Source of the DNA: Moraxella sp. K1664
GTDB taxonomy: Bacteria; Pseudomonadota; Gammaproteobacteria; Pseudomonadales; Moraxellaceae
Assembly (NCBI RefSeq): GCF_039693965.1
Contig: NZ_CP155576.1
Location: forward strand, 1,798,001-1,862,000
DNA length: 64,000 nt
Direction of reading: 5' to 3'
In this document: positions 45,023 through 54,022 of the stretch, piece after piece
Position numbering within the stretch: position 1 is the first letter of the stretch
Layout of the letters: the number at the start of each line of letters is the position of its first letter
Translations under genes and position numbers: made by a program
Notes under the pieces: model-generated
Databases searched by the model: none
What the model saw: the letters and a program-made list of their open reading frames with translations, nothing else
What the model was told of the DNA's origin: nothing

Positions 45023-45691
45023 TTATTGTGCCAATGGCGGTACCGTGTCAGGGGCGTGTTGTTGGTGGCGTTTGTTCCGTTGGTCGGGTAGGGCTTGACG
45101 TTCGTTATCAAAGGCGGTCAAAGGCAAAAATGCCACGTTTTGGGCGGGCAGTTTTTGGCTATGGGTCAGTCGCCATGAGCCAGCTTCTATCTCGGTGGTG
45201 CTGTCGTCATCATTGGTGATGTTAAGATAGTATTTGGCGGGTAGGGGGTCAAGCGTGAGTGTGCCAGTGTAGAGATTATCACTTTGGTAAGTCAGCACAA
45301 AATCACGGTCTTTGGCTTTGTCAGTGGCGTGTGAGACCTTGACATTGAGTGTGGCAGGATAACTCATGCTTTGGGCGGATTTTAATTCAAACCGTACTGC
45401 ACAATCATCGGGCGTGCCGTCTAATCGCATGATGCCTGATAAGCCTAAATCATGGGCGAGCTTATCTTTGGAGGCGTCTTGGTAGAGGCTTTTGCCGTCC
45501 ATGTACCAGTCATCACGCACGGGCGAGTCTTTGATTTTAAAGGCGTGTACGATAAAGAAAATGCAGCCAATGACTACGATGAGTGGCAGTCCGATGACGA
45601 ACACAATGACCATGTAGTTTTTGTACCAAACATTGGCATTGGTGCTGGCAGTGGCTTGGGGGGTATTGGGGGTTGGGGTGGTCGCTGACAT
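45023..45691 (-). CDS. FixH-family protein
   Basis: A 222-aa protein. A Pro/Thr-rich N-terminus of about 26 residues is followed by one membrane helix (MVIVFVIGLPLIVVIGCIFFIVHAF), then the FixH periplasmic domain (DSPVRDDWYMDGKSLYQD ... LDPLPAKYYLNITND). In other bacteria FixH belongs to the ccoGHIS group that assembles cbb3 oxidase; no cco genes are in this window, so the role here is inferred only from the domain. It lies 40 bp upstream of the TraX-like gene. Confidence 0.75.
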   Translation of the reverse strand: MSATTPTPNTPQATASTNANVWYKNYMVIVFVIGLPLIVVIGCIFFIVHAFKIKDSPVRDDWYMDGKSLYQDASKDKLAHDLGLSGIMRLDGTPDDCAVRFELKSAQSMSYPATLNVKVSHATDKAKDRDFVLTYQSDNLYTGTLTLDPLPAKYYLNITNDDDSTTEIEAGSWRLTHSQKLPAQNVAFLPLTAFDNERQALPDQRNKRHQQHAPDTVPPLAQ

Positions 45692-45869
45692 GATGACATA
45701 AGGATAAAATTTGGCTTATTCTAGCATTTTTTACCCAAAAAGCCAAAATTTTCCACGGTAAAGCGGGATACAATGAGAGTCAAAGTAACATCTTAAATTC
45801 GGGGCATTTGAACATTTGTAACAATTTTTAAAAATATCAGCAAAGCATTGGCATAACTGGGGTAAAATC

Positions 45870-45878
45870 TGTTAAAAT
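45870..45878 (+). promoter_or_regulatory. Possible extended -10 of purL
   Basis: TGT-TAAAAT lies about 78 bp upstream of the purL start. Confidence 0.4.
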
Positions 45879-45956
45879 AGCGTGCTGATAATTGCTTGTT
45901 TCTTTTATATTGTTTGTCATTTCATCTTATTCATCAAATTGTGGGGAACGACCATC

Positions 45957-48900
45957 ATGATGACCATCGCTGGAAAGCCGTTTTTAACCCAGTTTCAGAC
46001 AGACGCTCTCATCAAAGAGCTAAATACCAAAGCCAATTTACCCATTCGTGCCATCAAATCACAGCAGATTTATGTTTTTCCCAGTTATCTGACGGCTGAT
46101 GCACGCCAAAAAGCGTTGAGTCTCTTAAATGACGGCTTGGAGGTTGATGAAGATACGGCAGGTGAGGGCGAGCGTCAAGTGGTGGTGTCGCCACGTTTTG
46201 GTACGATTAGCCCGTGGGCATCCAAAGCGACTGATATTTTTAGAAACTGTGGGGTGGACATTGAGCGTGTCGAGCGTGTGGTGTTGTTTACCTTAACAGG
46301 CGATGGCGAGCTACCACGCAAACTGCCACAGGTCGCCCAAAATATCCTGCACGACCGCATGACCCAAAGCCTAAGCTATGAGTTGTCAGCGGTCAAAGCT
46401 CTGTTTGGTGATGACAAACCTGCAAGTCTCACGCACATTGACATCATGGGGCAGGGGCGTTCGGCATTGGTGCAGGCAAATCGTGAGTTTGGCTTTGCCC
46501 TGTCTGACGAGGACATGGATTATTTGGTCAAGCATTTTAATATCTTAGCTCGTAACCCCACTGATGTGGAGCTGATGATGTTCGCCCAAGCTAATAGCGA
46601 ACATTGCCGTCATAAGATTTTTAATGCCGAATGGACAATTGATGGTAAAAAACAAGACAAATCATTATTTAAAATGATTAAAAACACCCATGAGACTTCC
46701 CCTGAGGGGATTTTGTCGGCTTATAAAGACAATGCGGCAGTCATGGAGGGTTTTACCGCTGAACGGTTTTATGTCAATAAAAATAGCGATGGCGTGCATG
46801 AATACGGCTTTCATGAAGAGCCTGTTGATATCTTGATGAAAGTAGAAACCCATAACCATCCCACCGCCATCGCTCCTTATGCAGGGGCGGCGACAGGCTC
46901 GGGCGGTGAGATACGAGATGAAGGGGCAACAGGGCGTGGCGGTAAGCCAAAGGCAGGCTTGGCAGGATTTAGCGTGTCGCATTTGCACCTGCCAGAGATG
47001 CCCGAAAAATGGGAGGCTGGTACCAAAGCATACGGCAAGCCAGAACGTATGGCGTCCGCTCTTGAAATCATGACTCACGCTCCGCTAGGCAGTGCGGCGT
47101 TTAGTAACGAGTTTGGTCGTCCTAACCTAACGGGGTATTTTAGAAGTTTTCAGCTTGACACCAGTGCCATGCAGGACGGCAGTCAAATGCGTGGCTATCA
47201 TAAGCCGATTATGATTGCCGGTGGTTATGGTAATATCAAACGTGATTTGGTGCAAAAAAATACCATCAAGCAGGGCGATTTGCTCATCGTGCTTGGGGGT
47301 CCTGCCATGCAAATCGGGCTAGGCGGTGGGGCGGCAAGCTCGGTGGATAGCGGTAGCCTAGATGAAGGGCTAGACTTTGCCAGTGTACAGCGTGATAATG
47401 CCGAGATGGAGCGTCGTTGCCAAGAGGTGATTGACACCTGCTGGGCGATGGGGGCAGAGCATAACCCCATTGTCTCCATTCATGACGTGGGGGCAGGCGG
47501 GCTATCTAACGCCATGCCAGAGCTGGTGGATGACCATGAGCTTGGGGCGGTGTTAGAGCTTAGAAAAGTGCCATCGTTAGAGCGTGGCATGTCGCCGATG
47601 GCAATTTGGTCAAACGAAGCCCAAGAACGCTATGTGCTAGCCATTGACCCTAAGGACGAGGAGTTATTTACTCAAATTTGTGAGCGTGAGCGTTGTCCTT
47701 TTGCGGTACTGGGCGTGGCAACCGATGTGCGTCAGCTTAGAGTCAATGACGAGCTACTGCCAGAGCAGCCGGTGGACATGCCCATGCAAGTGCTACTCGG
47801 TGGCACGCCTAAGATGAAGCGTTCGGTACGTCGCCAAAATACTCAGCTAATAGCACTAAATGTCGATGAGCTAGACATTGCCAGTGCTGTTCGAGATGTG
47901 CTAAGACACCCGACCGTGGCAAGCAAATCATTTTTGATTAGTATTGGCGACCGTTCTATCACGGGCATGGTGGTACGTGAGCAGTATGTGGGACGTTATC
48001 AAGTGCCTGTGGCAGACTGTGCGGTGACGATGACAGGACTGCTTGCTGATACCGGCGAGGCGATGGCGATGGGCGAGCGTACGCCTGTGGCACTCATTAG
48101 TCCCAAAGCGTCAGCACGCCTAGCAGTGGGCGAGGCGGTAACCAACTTAGCCAGTGCCAATATCGCCAAGATATCAGACATCACCCTATCTGCCAACTGG
48201 ATGGCGGCATGCGGTGATGATGGTGAAGATGTGGCGTTATATGATGCGGTGCATGCGGTGGGCGAAGAGCTATGCCCTGCCTTGGGCATTGCCATTCCTG
48301 TGGGTAAGGATAGCTTATCCATGCGTGCCGGTTGGCAAGATGATGGCATGGACAAAGCGGTGGTGTCGCCCATGAGTCTTATTATCACAGGTTTCGCCCC
48401 TGTCCAAGACATCAATAAGACACTAACGCCTGAGCTTATCAATATTGACAGCCGTCTGTATCGTATTGACTTGTCCAAAGGTCAATACCGTTTGGGCGGC
48501 TCTATCCTTGCCCAAACACTAGGTCAGCTTGGCGATGATTGTCCTGATGTGGACAATGCCGATGATTTGCGACGTTTTTTTGAGTTTATCCAAAGTGCCA
48601 ATAACCAAGGCTTTATCAGTGCCTACCATGACATCTCTGATGGTGGTCTGATTGCCACTGTGGCGGAGATGCAGTTCACTGCCCGTGTCGCCATTAACCT
48701 ATCTCTTGACGATGATAATGTCTTAGGACAACTGTTTGCCGAAGAGTTGGGGGCGGTGGTGCAGGTGCTACCTGAGTATGCCTTTGATTTTGAAGAGTTG
48801 GCTCACAGCATGGGCGTGTCAGAGCTGGTAAGTGAAATCGGACAAGTCTTTGAAACCCCAGCAGGTGGTGCCGACCAAGACATTCTAAGCATACAGACAG

Positions 48901-49880
48901 CCAGTATGGACTTAGAGTTTATGCGTAGCGATTTGCAAAATGAGTGGACAAAAGTCAGCCACGCCATCGCTCGCTTGCGTGATAATCCTATCTGTGCCGA
49001 CCAAGAGTTTGCACTCATCAACGACATCGACCATCACGGACTGATTGCACAGGCAAATTACGACCTAAATCAAGCTGTAGAAGCCCCATATGTCAATGCT
49101 CGCACCAGTTTCCCCAAAGTTGCCATCTTGCGTGAACAAGGCGTGAATGGTCATTTGGAAATGGCAGCCGGCTTTAAGTTGGCAGGCTTTGATGCACTGG
49201 ATGTGCACATGAGCGACCTGATGAGTGGACGTGTCGATTTGCGTGATGTGGATGGACTGGTGGCGTGCGGTGGATTTAGTTATGGCGATGTGCTAGGGGC
49301 AGGCTCGGGCTGGGCAAGCAGTGTGTTGCACCACGAAGAGCTGTCGATGATGTTCGCCAGATTTTTCCATCGCCCCGAAACCTTTGCATTGGGCGTGTGT
49401 AACGGCTGCCAGATGATGAGTCAACTCAAAGGCTTGATGGTCGGGGCAGAGCATTTCCCACGGTTTAGCACCAACGTATCGGCACGGTTCGAGGCTCGCA
49501 CCGTCAATGTGCGTGTAGAACGCACCAAATCTGTGTTATTAAAAGGCATGCAAGACAGTATTTTGCCGATTGCGGTGGCACATGGAGAGGGCTTTGCCAA
49601 CCTTGATGATAAGGCAATTTTTGAGCTAGAAAACAGTGGTCAAATCGCCCTACGCTATGTGGACAGTCAAGGGCGACCCACTGAGCATTATCCTTTAAAT
49701 CCCAACGGCTCACCGCAAGGCATTACAGGTGTTTGTAGTAATGATGGACGGGTAACGCTCATGATGCCACACCCAGAGCGGACACTGCGTGCGGTCAATC
49801 ACTCATGGAAACCTAACGAGTGGGACAAAGATGGGGCATGGATGCGACTGTTCCGTAATGCCCGTGCGTTTTTACGATAA
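45957..49880 (+). CDS. purL: Phosphoribosylformylglycinamidine synthase
   Basis: A 1307-aa large-type PurL that converts FGAR to FGAM in de novo purine synthesis. The order is an N-terminal PurS-like domain, a linker, two AIR-synthase-like halves (EVMMFAQANSEHCRHKIF; VETHNHPTAIAPYAGAATGSGGEIRDEGATGRG; HDVGAGGLSNAMPE), and a C-terminal glutaminase with GVCNGCQMM (nucleophile Cys1148) and PHPERT. I chose the ATG at 45957 because GGGGAA lies upstream; the frame starts 25 codons earlier in hydrophobic-looking leader. The length matches the E. coli type (about 1295 aa). A terminator follows. Confidence 0.97.
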   Translation: MMTIAGKPFLTQFQTDALIKELNTKANLPIRAIKSQQIYVFPSYLTADARQKALSLLNDGLEVDEDTAGEGERQVVVSPRFGTISPWASKATDIFRNCGVDIERVERVVLFTLTGDGELPRKLPQVAQNILHDRMTQSLSYELSAVKALFGDDKPASLTHIDIMGQGRSALVQANREFGFALSDEDMDYLVKHFNILARNPTDVELMMFAQANSEHCRHKIFNAEWTIDGKKQDKSLFKMIKNTHETSPEGILSAYKDNAAVMEGFTAERFYVNKNSDGVHEYGFHEEPVDILMKVETHNHPTAIAPYAGAATGSGGEIRDEGATGRGGKPKAGLAGFSVSHLHLPEMPEKWEAGTKAYGKPERMASALEIMTHAPLGSAAFSNEFGRPNLTGYFRSFQLDTSAMQDGSQMRGYHKPIMIAGGYGNIKRDLVQKNTIKQGDLLIVLGGPAMQIGLGGGAASSVDSGSLDEGLDFASVQRDNAEMERRCQEVIDTCWAMGAEHNPIVSIHDVGAGGLSNAMPELVDDHELGAVLELRKVPSLERGMSPMAIWSNEAQERYVLAIDPKDEELFTQICERERCPFAVLGVATDVRQLRVNDELLPEQPVDMPMQVLLGGTPKMKRSVRRQNTQLIALNVDELDIASAVRDVLRHPTVASKSFLISIGDRSITGMVVREQYVGRYQVPVADCAVTMTGLLADTGEAMAMGERTPVALISPKASARLAVGEAVTNLASANIAKISDITLSANWMAACGDDGEDVALYDAVHAVGEELCPALGIAIPVGKDSLSMRAGWQDDGMDKAVVSPMSLIITGFAPVQDINKTLTPELINIDSRLYRIDLSKGQYRLGGSILAQTLGQLGDDCPDVDNADDLRRFFEFIQSANNQGFISAYHDISDGGLIATVAEMQFTARVAINLSLDDDNVLGQLFAEELGAVVQVLPEYAFDFEELAHSMGVSELVSEIGQVFETPAGGADQDILSIQTASMDLEFMRSDLQNEWTKVSHAIARLRDNPICADQEFALINDIDHHGLIAQANYDLNQAVEAPYVNARTSFPKVAILREQGVNGHLEMAAGFKLAGFDALDVHMSDLMSGRVDLRDVDGLVACGGFSYGDVLGAGSGWASSVLHHEELSMMFARFFHRPETFALGVCNGCQMMSQLKGLMVGAEHFPRFSTNVSARFEARTVNVRVERTKSVLLKGMQDSILPIAVAHGEGFANLDDKAIFELENSGQIALRYVDSQGRPTEHYPLNPNGSPQGITGVCSNDGRVTLMMPHPERTLRAVNHSWKPNEWDKDGAWMRLFRNARAFLR

Positions 49881-49891
49881 CAACCCAAACC

Positions 49892-49926
49892 AAAAAAACA
49901 TCGTCATGTTGGCGGTGTTTTTTTTG
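49892..49926 (+). terminator. Intrinsic terminator after purL
   Basis: AAAAACA-t-CG pairs with CG-g-TGTTTTT and is followed by a long T run. Confidence 0.7.
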
Positions 49927-49992
49927 TGAAAACGTCAAATTTATCCAATGACTTGACGTGGTTATTTTTTATTTAAATAATTTTACAAAATA

Positions 49993-50001
49993 TGCTATAA
50001 T
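49993..50001 (+). promoter_or_regulatory. Extended -10 promoter of the nuo locus
   Basis: TGC-TATAAT lies 74 bp upstream of nuoA. It is the only good promoter-like motif I see at the head of the nuo genes. Confidence 0.5.
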
Positions 50002-50074
50002 TGTAAGGTTAATCTGTCAGGATTAGCGGATACCTTATTATAATCTACTTTCATAAAATCACATGGGGTGATTT

Positions 50075-50680
50075 ATGCCAGCCGAATGGTCAGCCATTGT
50101 CTATTTACTTGCCAGTCTAGGGCTTGTCGTCTTTATGCTTGTCGTGCCACGTTTGCTTGGTGGGCGGTCAAGCGGTTCTCAAAAACAAGAAAACTTTGAA
50201 GCGGGGGTGGTCTCAGCAGGGACGGCTCGCATTCGCTTGTCTGCCAAATTTTACCTTGTGGCGATTTTCTTTGTGATTTTTGACTTAGAAGCCTTGTATC
50301 TGTACGCCTATTCGGTAAGCGTGCGTGAAGTGGGCTGGGTGGGGTTTGCGACCGCTTTTGTCTTTATCGCCATTTTGTTTGTGGGGCTTGTCTATGAGAT
50401 GAAACTTGAGGCGATGAACTGGGCTCCTGCTGATAAACGTGCCAAGAAAAAGCGTATCTATGAGCGTCCTGCCGACTTTGATTTGGCGAGCATTACCGCC
50501 TTTAATGGCATTGATGAGCTACACTCAGACCCCACAGGCAAGGTACCTGCCCAGTCATCGGGACGGATTTTTGCAGGGCGTAAAGACTTGCAAGCGGTAC
50601 TTGAAAAGGACAAACAGGATATGGCAAACATTGACCATATCAATGAGACAGGACGTGTTACCACGCAGAAGTTTGATTAA
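50075..50680 (+). CDS. nuoA: NADH-quinone oxidoreductase subunit A
   Basis: A membrane-arm subunit of respiratory complex I with three membrane helices (IVYLLASLGLVVFMLVVPRLL; FYLVAIFFVIFDLEALYLYAYSV; GFATAFVFIAILFVGLVYEMK). The family motif is FFVIFDLEALYLY. At 201 aa it is longer than E. coli NuoA (147) because of a hydrophilic tail of about 80 residues after YEMK. A hypothetical gene starts 9-15 bp after the stop, before nuoB. Confidence 0.95.
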   Translation: MPAEWSAIVYLLASLGLVVFMLVVPRLLGGRSSGSQKQENFEAGVVSAGTARIRLSAKFYLVAIFFVIFDLEALYLYAYSVSVREVGWVGFATAFVFIAILFVGLVYEMKLEAMNWAPADKRAKKKRIYERPADFDLASITAFNGIDELHSDPTGKVPAQSSGRIFAGRKDLQAVLEKDKQDMANIDHINETGRVTTQKFD

Positions 50681-50695
50681 GTTTGGAATTTGACC

Positions 50696-51079
50696 GTGGA
50701 TGATATTAAGCAAAAAGCCAATGAATTAGCACAATATTTATATAAAAAACAAATTCTAAATCAAGAATTACCCAAAATAATGGGTAATGACTTGATGTTG
50801 TTTTTTGTGCAAATTAAGCAACAGCTCAATCTTGCTTTTCCAAACACCAAATCAACACCCAAAATGAAAAGTATCCATTACGCCAATGGATTTCAAGATG
50901 AAAAACTAAAAAACATCGCCTTTATTCTTGATGATATTGAAGAGATTTTGTCCCAAAATCACCATATCAATCACGATAAAGTGGTGAGCTTTTTTAATCA
51001 AACAATAACAGAAAGTAATTTTGAAGTCTCACCCAAAAATTTAGTTATTGTACATATAAACAGTCTTTTAAATTGTTAA
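50696..51079 (+). CDS. Hypothetical protein inserted between nuoA and nuoB
   Basis: A soluble protein of 127-129 aa. There is no ATG start; TTG at 50690 or GTG at 50696 must be used. It is Lys/Asn/Gln rich and probably helical (MTVDDIKQKANELAQYLYKK; LMLFFVQIKQQLNLAF). I do not recognise a family. It is more AT-rich than nuoA and nuoB. A 10-bp inverted repeat (GTCTTTTAAA at 51063-51072 / TTTAAAAGAC at 51092-51101) lies between it and nuoB. It is the first of several extra genes in the nuo locus. Confidence 0.6.
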   Translation: MDDIKQKANELAQYLYKKQILNQELPKIMGNDLMLFFVQIKQQLNLAFPNTKSTPKMKSIHYANGFQDEKLKNIAFILDDIEEILSQNHHINHDKVVSFFNQTITESNFEVSPKNLVIVHINSLLNC

Positions 51080-51143
51080 AAATTTTAATAGTTTAAAAGA
51101 CAAAATTCTTAAACGCCAGTTTTAAAAACAAGCAGTTACGATT

Positions 51144-51812
51144 ATGAAATATACGTTCACTCGTGCCAACGAATCCGCCGACCAATACCCACACCAAACT
51201 CGCCAAGTGATTGACGACATCACCCAAGCCGAGATTGACAAAAACGTCTTTATGGGTAAATTGTCGGATTTGACGCACAACCTTGCCAACTGGGGGCGAA
51301 AAAATTCGCTGTGGCCGTTTAACTTCGGCACAAGCTGTTGCTATGTGGAATACGCCACGACCTTGACGGGCGTACACGATTTATCACGCTTTGGGGCGGA
51401 GGTTATCCGTGCATCCCCCCGTCAGGCGGACGTGATGATTGTGGCAGGGACGTGTTTTGTCAAAATGGCACCCGTGATTCTGCGATTGTATGAGCAAATG
51501 CTAGAACCCAAATGGGTCATCTCTATGGGGGCGTGTGCCAACTCGGGCGGTATGTATGACATTTATTCGGTGGTGCAGGGCGTGGACAAAATCCTGCCTG
51601 TGGACGTGTATATCCCTGGTTGTCCGCCACGCCCCGAGGCACTCATTCAGGCGTTAATGCTCCTACAAAACTCAATCCAAGAGGAACGCCGTCCGCTTGG
51701 CATTCATCTTGACCAAAATATCTATCAGCCGATTATGACCCCTGAACGGGATAGAAAAAATGCGGAAAGGATTGCGGTTAAGAATTTAAGAAGTCCTGAT
51801 AATGTGGAATAA
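51144..51812 (+). CDS. nuoB: NADH-quinone oxidoreductase subunit B
   Basis: The 222-aa peripheral subunit carrying the N2 4Fe-4S cluster that passes electrons to quinone. Cluster residues appear as GTSCCYVEY, then CFVKMAPV, and [14 protein letters not shown] ... [10 protein letters not shown]. The start has no strong Shine-Dalgarno; translation may depend on the intergenic hairpin region. It is followed 14 bp later by non-nuo genes instead of nuoCD. Confidence 0.96.
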   Translation: MKYTFTRANESADQYPHQTRQVIDDITQAEIDKNVFMGKLSDLTHNLANWGRKNSLWPFNFGTSCCYVEYATTLTGVHDLSRFGAEVIRASPRQADVMIVAGTCFVKMAPVILRLYEQMLEPKWVISMGACANSGGMYDIYSVVQGVDKILPVDVYIPGCPPRPEALIQALMLLQNSIQEERRPLGIHLDQNIYQPIMTPERDRKNAERIAVKNLRSPDNVE

Positions 51813-51826
51813 ATAGGGGTTGAATA

Positions 51827-52252
51827 ATGAGTTTGCCAAAAAACCCAGAAAAATTCACTGAATTTTTAAAATTGCTAAATTATTGCTATCAATTAAGCGA
51901 TGAAAAATTAAATGACATTCAAAATACTTATGCAGAAAATGAGTATGATGAATTTTATGAGTTGTTTGAATTAATAGAAGGGAGCTTTGATAATCATTGG
52001 GATGATTGGCGTTTTTATAGTGAAGATTTGTGTGATTATATTGGTAAGCGTATCAATCAACAATTTTTTATTGATGATGAAGAAGTGCAAGGCGATATTA
52101 ATGTTGTTATTAATCATTTAGAAAACCAAACCGAATACAGCTTACTAGGTTTGGAAAGTGGCAGTGATGATATTAATATTTGGGTGGTTAAAAAATCTGA
52201 CAGACCAACTTTATTAGAATTGGCTAAAAGTTTGGGTTTAATGGCTTATTAA
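51827..52252 (+). CDS. Hypothetical acidic protein (possibly DUF6630-like)
   Basis: A 141-aa, strongly acidic soluble protein (SLPKNPEKFTEFLKLLNY ... WDDWRFYSEDLCDYIG) with an ending DINIWVVKKSDRPTLLELAKSLG. The ending resembles small proteins often found among toxin-immunity genes, but I can only suggest the DUF6630 type. It begins 14 bp after nuoB with GGGG upstream. It is more AT-rich than the flanking nuo genes. Confidence 0.65.
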   Translation: MSLPKNPEKFTEFLKLLNYCYQLSDEKLNDIQNTYAENEYDEFYELFELIEGSFDNHWDDWRFYSEDLCDYIGKRINQQFFIDDEEVQGDINVVINHLENQTEYSLLGLESGSDDINIWVVKKSDRPTLLELAKSLGLMAY

Positions 52253-52277
52253 ATTGCAGGCAATTTTAGGAAAAAAT

Positions 52278-52658
52278 ATGAACATCACCGCCCTTGACCA
52301 TTTGGTTTTGACCGTTGCCGATATTCAAAAAACACTGGATTTTTATGTGGGTGTGCTTGGTATGACCGAGATTACTTTTGGCGACAATCGTAAAGCCTTG
52401 CAGTTTGGTGTACAAAAAATCAACCTACACCAAAAAGGGCAAGAGATTAAACCAAATGCAACCCATGCCGTCTGTGGCAGTGGCGATTTGTGCTTATTGA
52501 CGGATACGCCACTTGATGACGTGATGAGTCATTTAAACGCCCACAACATCACTATCATTGACGGTATTGTGCCACGCACAGGGGCGGTCGGGGCGATGCA
52601 GTCCATTTATGTCAATGACCCTGACGGTAATTTGATTGAAATTAGCAGTTATCAATAA
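52278..52658 (+). CDS. VOC (glyoxalase/dioxygenase) family protein
   Basis: A 126-aa single-module VOC protein. It starts TALDHLVLTVADIQKTLDFYVGVLGM and ends IYVNDPDGNLIEISSY, with the usual metal-ligand His and Glu at these two places. Members are lyases, isomerases or resistance proteins; the substrate cannot be assigned. The ATG at 52278 has AGGAAA upstream. It belongs to the block between nuoB and nuoCD. Confidence 0.82.
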   Translation: MNITALDHLVLTVADIQKTLDFYVGVLGMTEITFGDNRKALQFGVQKINLHQKGQEIKPNATHAVCGSGDLCLLTDTPLDDVMSHLNAHNITIIDGIVPRTGAVGAMQSIYVNDPDGNLIEISSYQ

Positions 52659-52669
52659 TTGGAAAAATC

Positions 52670-53035
52670 ATGCACACCCCAAACGCACTTTTTGTATATG
52701 GTACGCTTGCCCCAAACCGCCCCAATCACCATATCATGACACCAATTGCAGGTGGTGAATGGGTATCTGCTTATGCCTTTGGTGAGCTTTTGCCAAATGG
52801 CTTTGGGGCGTCTTTGGGTTATCCTGCCCTTATCCCTGCCGATGACGGACAAAAGGTGCAAGGCTTTATTTTTACGTCCGATGAGCTTGCAGACCATTGG
52901 GACAGGCTTGATGATTTTGAAGGGGTGGGTTATGACCGTGTTATTATTACGGCATATTTACAAACAGGCGAGAGCGTAACCGCTTATGTCTATGCGTTGG
53001 CGGATAAGGATATTAAACGGTTTAGGCAAGTTTGA
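52670..53035 (+). CDS. Gamma-glutamylcyclotransferase-like protein (AIG2/GGCT fold)
   Basis: A 121-aa protein with the family opening LFVYGTLAPNRPNH, the conserved GYPALIP block, and the catalytic-type acid in LDDFEGVGYDRVI. YtfP/GGACT-like enzymes cleave gamma-glutamyl amines. It lies 11 bp after the VOC gene. Its last codons (GCGGATAAGGATATTAAACGG...) are nearly repeated 640 bp downstream in the short frame at 53579. Confidence 0.82.
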   Translation: MHTPNALFVYGTLAPNRPNHHIMTPIAGGEWVSAYAFGELLPNGFGASLGYPALIPADDGQKVQGFIFTSDELADHWDRLDDFEGVGYDRVIITAYLQTGESVTAYVYALADKDIKRFRQV

Positions 53036-53044
53036 TATTTAAAA

Positions 53045-53539
53045 ATGGCTAATAAGGATAAGATGATGAAAGTCATTCAAGACGACATTTATCAAGCGGT
53101 TGCTTTTTATTATGAGCTTGCCAAACAAAATTATCCAAACCTATCATCATTTGCCATTGTAACTGATGAGAGTTTTGAAACGTTTTTGATTGCGGTTAAT
53201 GCCGATGAATTTTTTGATGACTTAAAAAATGAAAAAATTGCCGATGAAGATTATTGGAATACCTCAGAATGGCAAAATGAATGTTTTCATAGAAATGCTT
53301 TTAATATCAATATAAAAAATGTTAAGAGTTTTTTAGAAGATTATGATAATCATATTGAGAAAAATGAATTTTTAGAAGTTTGTCTTAATGCATTGCAAGC
53401 GGTTCATGATGATAAACGTATTTGTATGTTTGTCCATATTACAGACTTTGCATTTGATAAAAAATTGCATGATATTGTAAAAACATTAAATGGCGATGAG
53501 ATTGCCGAATGTTATCAAAAATATCATACTGGATATTGA
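53045..53539 (+). CDS. DUF4303-like protein
   Basis: A 164-aa acidic protein. The layout (IYQAVAFYYELAKQNYPNLSSFAIVTDESFETFLIAVN, then WNTSEWQNECF, and a C-terminal ICMFVHITDFAFD) resembles the DUF4303 family, whose members are often encoded beside polymorphic-toxin or immunity genes. No toxin gene is present here. It lies 9 bp after the GGCT-like gene; an alternative start is the ATG 6 codons in. Confidence 0.65.
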   Translation: MANKDKMMKVIQDDIYQAVAFYYELAKQNYPNLSSFAIVTDESFETFLIAVNADEFFDDLKNEKIADEDYWNTSEWQNECFHRNAFNINIKNVKSFLEDYDNHIEKNEFLEVCLNALQAVHDDKRICMFVHITDFAFDKKLHDIVKTLNGDEIAECYQKYHTGY

Positions 53540-53578
53540 TTAAAGGTTTAAATTTTAATAAATTTAACAGGGGTAAAA

Positions 53579-53773
53579 ATGAGCCAATTTAATCATATTG
53601 ACATCAATACCATTTGGGATAATTCATTTTTTGAGCAAGGCGAGTATTTGGCGGATAAGGAAATTGAGCGGTTTAGGCAATTTTGTATTTTATTTTATTG
53701 GTATTTTTTTAATTTAATATTAAATACGCTAAACGTTAAATTAACACGTTCTTGTCAAGAGAACAGAAATTAG
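53579..53773 (+). pseudogene. Short frame, probably a truncated gene
   Basis: A 64-codon frame with GGGG upstream of the ATG. The first 34 residues (SQFNHIDINTIWDNSFFEQGEYLADKEIERFRQ) look like the beginning of a protein; the first part has a SUKH-like flavour (IWDNS ... EYL). The rest is hydrophobic and unstructured (FCILFYWYFFNLILN). From GCGGATAAGG to GGTTTAGGCAA the DNA nearly repeats the 3' end of the GGCT-like gene. I read it as a remnant joined at a small duplication. Confidence 0.4.
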
Positions 53774-53791
53774 GGTGTAATTACGCACCAT
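53771..53791. repeat. Palindromic repeat, TAGGGTG...CGCACC type
   Basis: TAGGGTGTAATTACGCACCAT, an imperfect dyad related to the perfect one at 59181-59203. It is at the edge of the toxin-antitoxin region. Confidence 0.5.
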
Positions 53792-53813
53792 TTAACAAAC
53801 AAACAGCAGTAAT

Positions 53814-53830
53814 GGTGTATTGTATACACC
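53814..53830. promoter_or_regulatory. Palindromic operator candidate of the toxin-antitoxin pair
   Basis: GGTGTAT-tgt-ATACACC, a perfect 7-bp dyad ending 21 bp before the antitoxin ATG. This is the position expected for autoregulation by an antitoxin or toxin-antitoxin complex. Confidence 0.5.
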
Positions 53831-53851
53831 TTGCACCCAAAGGACGATTTT

Positions 53852-54022
53852 ATGAGCGACAAACTTGCAAAATACGGCATTATCAAAACCAATCGCCCCA
53901 AAATCCCTGCAACCAAAAAACTGGATTTAACAGGCGAACAAGGGCAACAAATCATCAAATCCGAAACCAAACTTGTGCTTAGGACACATAAAGAAACCTT
54001 TAAACGCTTGGCAGATATGTAA
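53852..54022 (+). CDS. Putative antitoxin of a Fic/Doc toxin-antitoxin pair
   Basis: A 56-aa, lysine-rich small protein (SDKLAKYGIIKTNRPKIPATKKLDLTGEQGQQIIK) with an AAAGGA Shine-Dalgarno. Its stop codon TAA overlaps the ATG of the Doc-like gene as TAATG, a typical coupling of antitoxin and toxin. It does not look like classical Phd. A perfect dyad lies just upstream. The antitoxin role is inferred from size, order and coupling. Confidence 0.7.
   Translation: MSDKLAKYGIIKTNRPKIPATKKLDLTGEQGQQIIKSETKLVLRTHKETFKRLADM

Noticed and set aside
46665-47078. Long antisense frames inside purL, secD, nuoCD and other genes
   Set aside because: They are shadows of well-identified genes, have no translation signals and no family resemblance.
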